This document shows positions 6,762 through 9,919 of a DNA stretch of 9,919 nt, piece by piece. Position 1 is the first letter of the stretch. Each line of letters opens with the position of its first letter. The DNA is taken from NCBI GenBank assembly GCA_900763885.1, contig CAAFLY010000269.1, positions 1 to 9,919 on the forward strand, in the 5' to 3' direction. Under the pieces are notes generated by a model. That model was given only the letters and a program-made list of their open reading frames with translations. It ran no database searches and was not told where the DNA came from. This DNA comes from Clostridia bacterium (GTDB lineage: Bacteria > Bacillota > Clostridia > Oscillospirales > CAG-272). The translations under genes were made by a program, and so were the position numbers.

Positions 6762-7868
6762 ATGAAAAAAGTCATGCTTGTATTCGGCACGAGACCGGAA
6801 GCGATCAAAATGTGTCCGCTTGTGAATGTCTTAAAAAAGCGCGCCGGTGTGGAGACCGTTGTGTGCGTTACGGGACAGCATCGGCAAATGCTCGATCAGG
6901 TGCTGGAGGCATTCGAGGTCAAACCGGAGTACGATCTGTCCATCATGAAGGAAAAGCAGACGCTGTTTGATGTGACGGTCAACATTCTCGAACGGATCCG
7001 CGCGGTGCTGGAGAAGGAATCCCCCGATGTGGTGCTTGTTCACGGCGATACCTCGACCACGTTTGTCACCGCACTCGCCTGCTTCTATCTCCATATCCCG
7101 GTCGGCCATGTGGAGGCAGGACTGCGCACCTACAATATCGACTCGCCGTTTCCGGAGGAATTCAACCGACAGGCGGTCAGCATCATATCACGGTACAATT
7201 TCGCGCCGACCGCGTTGGCAAAGGAAAATCTGCTCCGGGAGGGCAAGGATCCCGCGACCATTTTCGTCACGGGCAATACCGCCATCGATGCGCTGTCCAC
7301 CACGGTGCGCGCCGATTACCGCCATCCGGAGCTGGATTGGGCGTCGGACAGCCGGCTCATCGTCATCACCGCGCATCGGAGAGAGAATCTCGGCGAACCG
7401 ATGCACCATATGTTCCGTGCAATCCGCCGCATTTTGGACGAGCATCCCGACGTAAAGGCGATCTATCCGATCCATATGAATCCGGCGGTACGGGAGGCGG
7501 CGCACGAGGAACTGGACGGCTGTGACCGGATCCGGATCATCGAACCGCTGGATGTGCTCGATTTCCACAACTTCCTTGCCCGCTGCTACCTCATCCTGAC
7601 CGACAGCGGCGGGATCCAGGAGGAAGCTCCGTCGCTCGGCAAACCGGTTCTGGTCATGCGCGACACTACGGAACGGCCGGAGGGAATCAAGGCGGGGACG
7701 CTCAAGCTCGTCGGAACCGATGAAACGGTCATCTATGACAATTTCAAGGAATTGCTTGAAAACGCGGAATCCTATCGCAAAATGGCAGCCGCGTCCAATC
7801 CCTATGGCGACGGCAAGGCGTGCGAACGGATCGCGGACATTCTGGAATCCGGCAAAACGGAGCGATAA
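6762..7868 (+). CDS. wecB: UDP-N-acetylglucosamine 2-epimerase, non-hydrolysing (WecB/MnaA type)
   Basis: A 368-residue cytoplasmic enzyme that interconverts UDP-GlcNAc and UDP-ManNAc, the ManNAc donor for surface polysaccharides and wall polymers. Its length is normal. FGTRPEAIKM (8-17) is the N-terminal signature. HGDTSTT (94-100, with D96) and GHVEAGLRT (115-123, with E118) carry conserved active-site acids. E132/E133 lie in SPFPEEFNR. TAHRREN (203-209) and DSGGIQEEAP (281-290) contact the UDP/phosphate, followed by DTTERPEG (301-308). The ATG at 6762 is chosen over 6720 because AAAGGAG (6746-6752) lies 9 bases upstream and MKKVMLVFGTRPE is the family's usual start; 6720 lies at the probable transcription start. 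It is followed after 9 bases by a GNAT gene in the same operon. No glycosyltransferase or UDP-ManNAc dehydrogenase is in view, so the final polymer is unknown. mnaA is an equally suitable name. Confidence 0.96.
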   Translation: MKKVMLVFGTRPEAIKMCPLVNVLKKRAGVETVVCVTGQHRQMLDQVLEAFEVKPEYDLSIMKEKQTLFDVTVNILERIRAVLEKESPDVVLVHGDTSTTFVTALACFYLHIPVGHVEAGLRTYNIDSPFPEEFNRQAVSIISRYNFAPTALAKENLLREGKDPATIFVTGNTAIDALSTTVRADYRHPELDWASDSRLIVITAHRRENLGEPMHHMFRAIRRILDEHPDVKAIYPIHMNPAVREAAHEELDGCDRIRIIEPLDVLDFHNFLARCYLILTDSGGIQEEAPSLGKPVLVMRDTTERPEGIKAGTLKLVGTDETVIYDNFKELLENAESYRKMAAASNPYGDGKACERIADILESGKTER

Positions 7869-7877
7869 AAGGAAAGA

Positions 7878-8330
7878 ATGGAAAACAAGTCTTCTGTCCG
7901 CGTAGTGAACGACGAAATCCGCCTGATTCCGTATTACCGGAATGATGCTGTGTCGCTGCCGTGGTACCAGGACGCGGAACTATGCAAGCAGGTGGACAAT
8001 CGGGACGAGCCATACACCGCAGACCTGCTCCATGGCATGTATGACTACCTCTGTGCGCATGGCGAATGCTACTATATCGAGTATCGGGGTGTGCTGGTCG
8101 GAGATGTTTCTCTGCGGGACAATGGAGAGATCGCCATCGTGATCTGCAAGGCATACCAGAACCGGCACATTGGCAGGAAGTGCGTCTGTGCCATGCTCGA
8201 TCTGGCGCGGGAAAAAGGAATGGAGCGGGTCACAGCCAATATCTATTCCTTCAACACACAGAGCATAGCAATGTTTTTGTCCGTCGGATTTGTCGAAACC
8301 GGAGACGAATGGTTCGCGTATACGCTGTGA
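7878..8330 (+). CDS. GNAT-family N-acetyltransferase
   Basis: A 150-residue protein of GNAT size that would transfer an acetyl group from acetyl-CoA to an amine; the acceptor is unknown. Motif A is visible as IAIVICKAYQNRHIGRKC (86-102). In the acetyl-CoA loop the usual Q/RxxGxG/A reads Q94-N-R-H97-I-G99, so histidine replaces the first glycine. NIYSFNTQSIAMFLSVGF (121-138) is the normal motif B, in which a serine/asparagine pair precedes a helix and a GF turn. The N-terminal part resembles RimJ/RimL-like GNATs. It starts 9 bases after the epimerase stop codon with AAAGGAAAG just upstream, so it is cotranscribed and possibly translationally linked. A role in modifying a sugar or peptide of the same surface pathway is possible but unsupported by motif. 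Confidence 0.88.
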   Translation: MENKSSVRVVNDEIRLIPYYRNDAVSLPWYQDAELCKQVDNRDEPYTADLLHGMYDYLCAHGECYYIEYRGVLVGDVSLRDNGEIAIVICKAYQNRHIGRKCVCAMLDLAREKGMERVTANIYSFNTQSIAMFLSVGFVETGDEWFAYTL

Positions 8331-8353
8331 CAGGTGTGGATCTGCCGGAAACG

Positions 8354-8388
8354 AAAAAGGGACGACCGCTTATTCAAAACGATCGTCC
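8354..8388. terminator. Terminator at the GNAT/LOG convergence, strongest for the minus strand
   Basis: GGACGACCG (8360-8368) faces CGATCGTCC (8380-8388) across an 11-base loop. On the minus strand the one odd pair is U-G, so the 9-bp stem is complete and is followed by CTTTTTCGTTT. On the plus strand the same pair is C-A and the following T-run is delayed (8395-8398). It ends the LOG gene transcript 9 bases past the stop codon and probably also the epimerase operon 30 bases after the GNAT stop. Confidence 0.85.
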
Positions 8389-8396
8389 TATGCGTT

Positions 8397-8927
8397 TTAT
8401 CCGATCACATCCGCAAGCTCTTCCGGCGTGTCGATCATATGATAACACTCTGCTACGGAAGCGGCGATGAAGCCCTCGTCGGTGCCCTTTTGCAGCAGCG
8501 CGCGCAGTGCGTCGTAATACCCGTCGGTGTTCAGAATGCAGATCTTCTTGTCCGTCTGCCCAAGAGAGCGGAGCGTGAGGATTTCGAAAAACTCATCCCA
8601 TGTGCCGATCCCGCCTGGCGCCATGACGAACAGCTCGCTGTTTTGCTCCAGTGCATCCTTCCGTTCCCGCATGGTGTCGGTGAAGCGCAGCTCGGTGCAG
8701 TGCCGGTACAGTACGCCCGGTGTATCAAAAAAGCGCGGCGCGATGCCTAGAATGCTTCCTCCCGCATCGTGGACACCGCGGGCGACAGCGCCCATGATTC
8801 CCGTGTCTCCCGCGCCGAAAACGAGTGTGTGACCGTTCTCGCCGATCCATTTTCCAAGCGTGTACGCCGCCGATTTGTATTTTTCCGCAATGCTGTCGCT
8901 TGCCGCGCCATATACGCAGATTCGCAT
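8397..8927 (-). CDS. LOG-family protein (TIGR00730-type nucleoside 5'-monophosphate phosphoribohydrolase)
   Basis: A cytoplasmic protein of 176 residues, typical for the short LOG family. Members hydrolyse cytokinin or adenosine 5'-monophosphates to base and ribose phosphate. MRICVYGAAS (1-10) is the N-terminal Rossmann strand, with GAAS where many members have GSS. FGAGDTGIMGAVA (37-49) corresponds to the GGGxxGLMG motif with an alanine variant. MRERK (86-90) and PGGIGTWDEFFE (104-115) are the family's nucleotide-binding and catalytic signature. It was historically misannotated as lysine decarboxylase. Start 8927 is fixed by GGAGGAGA (plus 8933-8940) 5 bases upstream; the frame is open to 9131 but passes the promoter. 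Single-gene unit with its own promoter and terminator. Physiological substrate in this organism is unknown. Confidence 0.93.
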   Translation of the reverse strand: MRICVYGAASDSIAEKYKSAAYTLGKWIGENGHTLVFGAGDTGIMGAVARGVHDAGGSILGIAPRFFDTPGVLYRHCTELRFTDTMRERKDALEQNSELFVMAPGGIGTWDEFFEILTLRSLGQTDKKICILNTDGYYDALRALLQKGTDEGFIAASVAECYHMIDTPEELADVIG

Positions 8928-8953
8928 ACGATTCTCCTCCGATAACGAAGGAA

Positions 8954-8983
8954 GCGCTGATTTTGGGTGGATAGATTCAGCGC
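8954..8983 (-). other. Leader hairpin upstream of the LOG gene ribosome site
   Basis: Perfect 7-bp arms GCGCTGA (8954-8960) and TCAGCGC (8977-8983) enclose a 16-base loop. The hairpin lies inside the roughly 70-base leader, between the transcription start near 8997 and the ribosome site at 8933-8940. No T-run follows on the minus strand, so it is not a terminator. As DNA it could equally be a spaced inverted-repeat operator downstream of the promoter. Confidence 0.5.
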
Positions 8984-9003
8984 ATCCCTGAATTCTACTT
9001 ATC

Positions 9004-9032
9004 ATTATAAGCGAACGCGCTGGATTTGCCAA
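9004..9032 (-). promoter_or_regulatory. Promoter of the LOG-family gene
   Basis: On the minus strand TTGGCA (plus 9027-9032, 5 of 6) and a perfect TATAAT (plus 9004-9009) are separated by 17 bases. Transcription would begin near 8997. The plus-strand comF promoter must lie in the same 160-base gap or overlap it, but I could not find a convincing one. Confidence 0.87.
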
Positions 9033-9076
9033 CGGACTTCCTGTAAACGAACCGTGAATTTTTCGTGCGTATCCGG

Positions 9077-9085
9077 AAAGGGAGG
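9077..9085 (+). promoter_or_regulatory. Shine-Dalgarno site fixing the comF start
   Basis: AAAGGGAGG is a near-perfect ribosome site 5 bases before ATG 9091. It overlaps the alternative GTG at 9085, which therefore cannot be the start. Confidence 0.8.
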
Positions 9086-9090
9086 TGTCC

Positions 9091-9909
9091 ATGGGCAGAT
9101 TTATGCAGACCGTAAGGGAATGGCTGCACATCTTAGCGCAGTATACGTTCCACTATACCTGTCCCGTGTGCCATACGACGGTGCTGTACGAAAAGGGGAT
9201 CTGTCCCGGCTGCCTTGCGATGCTGGAAGCGGAGGAGAAGGAGCGCACCTGCCCGACCTGTCACCACACCGCGCGGGAATGTACCTGTTCGCTTCCCCTG
9301 CCGATCGGAATCACCTGCGGCAATCCGGCCCGGTCCTGGCTTGCGCATACGTTTTACAACTGCTATGAGGACGGCGTACTGTCCAAGCTGCTGCACAACG
9401 CGAAAAAAGAGTACAAGGATGCGCTTTTTGATCACATGGCAACATCTATCGCGACAGATCTTCGTGCGCTATGCCGGACAGAGGCGCATGAATGGCAGTT
9501 TGACGCAGAGGATCCGTGGCAGGGTTGGTGGATCACATGGATCCCACGCTCTTTAAAAGGGTACAACCAATACGGCTTTGATCAGGGTGAGGAATGTGCG
9601 TGCCGGATCGCGGACATACTGGGGATTCCCGCGGTCCCTTTGTTTGTGCGCTCGGCGGGACGGACGCAGAAAGCACTGACCACTGCCGAACGACGGGAAA
9701 ACGCGGAGAATTCGCTCCATATGCGCCGGGATCTCGTGCTGCCGGAGGGACCGCTGCTCCTCTACGACGACGTGATCACCACCGGATCCTCCATGGCGAC
9801 GGCGATTTTCCTTTTGGCGGAGGCTGGCATCACGGAGATATTTCCGATTGCCTACGCCCGTACCGTCCGCGGAAAACGACCGGAGCATCTGTCAAGGGAT
9901 AAAGGATGA
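9091..9909 (+). CDS. comF: ComF-family phosphoribosyltransferase-like protein
   Basis: A 272-residue cytoplasmic protein with the two-part structure of ComF/GntX. The N-terminal cysteine-rich region has C24-P-V-C27, C38-P-G-C41, C54-P-T-C57 and C64-T-C66, enough to hold zinc. The C-terminal part is a type I phosphoribosyltransferase fold: IPRSLKGYNQYGFDQGEE (151-168, the family's R..GfNQ region), RTQKALTTAERRENA (191-205) and the PRPP loop LLYDDVITTGSS (223-234). In naturally competent bacteria ComF acts in DNA uptake and primosome loading; in others the role is unclear. It is somewhat longer than the common 220-240 residues. The extra residues lie between the zinc region and the GYNQ motif and include a Trp-rich stretch (W135 to W150). 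The start is set by the ribosome site ending at 9085. The stop overlaps a possible next start, so it likely heads an operon. ComFA is not visible upstream. Confidence 0.93.
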   Translation: MGRFMQTVREWLHILAQYTFHYTCPVCHTTVLYEKGICPGCLAMLEAEEKERTCPTCHHTARECTCSLPLPIGITCGNPARSWLAHTFYNCYEDGVLSKLLHNAKKEYKDALFDHMATSIATDLRALCRTEAHEWQFDAEDPWQGWWITWIPRSLKGYNQYGFDQGEECACRIADILGIPAVPLFVRSAGRTQKALTTAERRENAENSLHMRRDLVLPEGPLLLYDDVITTGSSMATAIFLLAEAGITEIFPIAYARTVRGKRPEHLSRDKG

Positions 9910-9919
9910 TGAAAACGAC
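9906..9919 (+). CDS. Possible start of a downstream overlapping gene (cut by window end)
   Basis: ATGATGAAAACG begins at 9906, overlapping the comF TGA by four bases, with AAAGGA (9901-9906) touching it. ATG 9909 is the alternative, in the same frame. Only a few codons are visible, so product and even reality are uncertain. Such overlaps usually mean translational coupling. Confidence 0.3.

Noticed and set aside
9085..9087. GTG 9085 as the comF start
   Set aside because: It lies inside the ribosome-binding site that serves ATG 9091.
3822..9909. cinA plus comF read as a natural competence locus
   Set aside because: The two genes are about 4 kb apart on opposite strands in separate units, and no comE, comG, dprA or recA gene is present. 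Both genes are also widespread in non-competent bacteria.

Overview
The window looks like chromosomal DNA from a moderately GC-rich (by eye mid-to-upper 50s %) uncultured Bacillota/Clostridia-type bacterium. Support for this: strong purine-rich Shine-Dalgarno sites before nearly every gene, sigma-A-like promoters (several with extended -10 elements), a lipoprotein sugar-binding protein of the Clostridia/LplA-like kind, and a CinA/ComF/LOG/GNAT gene complement. Taxonomy is inferred. No rRNA, tRNA, CRISPR array, insertion sequence, phage gene or clear transfer boundary is visible.

Layout. (A) 1-1713: a promoter preceded by two tandem AGTTGCCATT repeats drives an orphan extracellular solute-binding lipoprotein. 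It ends at a terminator whose A- and T-tracts can serve both strands. (B) 1722-6447, minus strand: three genes, transcribed in the order Gfo/Idh/MocA oxidoreductase (5398-6447), CinA (3822-5099) and a GH50-like clan GH-A glycoside hydrolase without signal peptide (1722-3689). A hairpin-rich gap of 298 bases separates the oxidoreductase from cinA. The cinA-hydrolase gap of about 130 bases has no recognisable terminator. (C) 6448-6761: a divergent promoter region with one strong promoter per strand. The oxidoreductase transcript has a leader of about 160 bases. (D) 6762-8330, plus strand: a two-gene unit, UDP-GlcNAc 2-epimerase (wecB/mnaA type) and a GNAT acetyltransferase 9 bases downstream. 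(E) 8354-8927: a terminator at the convergence point and a minus-strand LOG-family phosphoribohydrolase gene with its own promoter and a leader hairpin. (F) 9091-9909: a ComF-family phosphoribosyltransferase with an N-terminal cysteine-rich zinc-binding region. Its stop codon overlaps a possible start of the next gene at the window edge.

How they may work together. The binding protein, the cytoplasmic GH50-like hydrolase and the oxidoreductase would fit uptake and intracellular breakdown of an oligosaccharide, but no permease genes are present, so this is inference. The epimerase supplies UDP-ManNAc for surface polysaccharide or wall polymer synthesis. CinA and ComF are both competence-associated names, but here they are separate units on opposite strands and may serve nucleotide housekeeping.

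No clearly new multi-gene system is visible. The best leads are the tandem repeats at the lipoprotein promoter, the structured gap before cinA, and the signal-less GH50-like enzyme.
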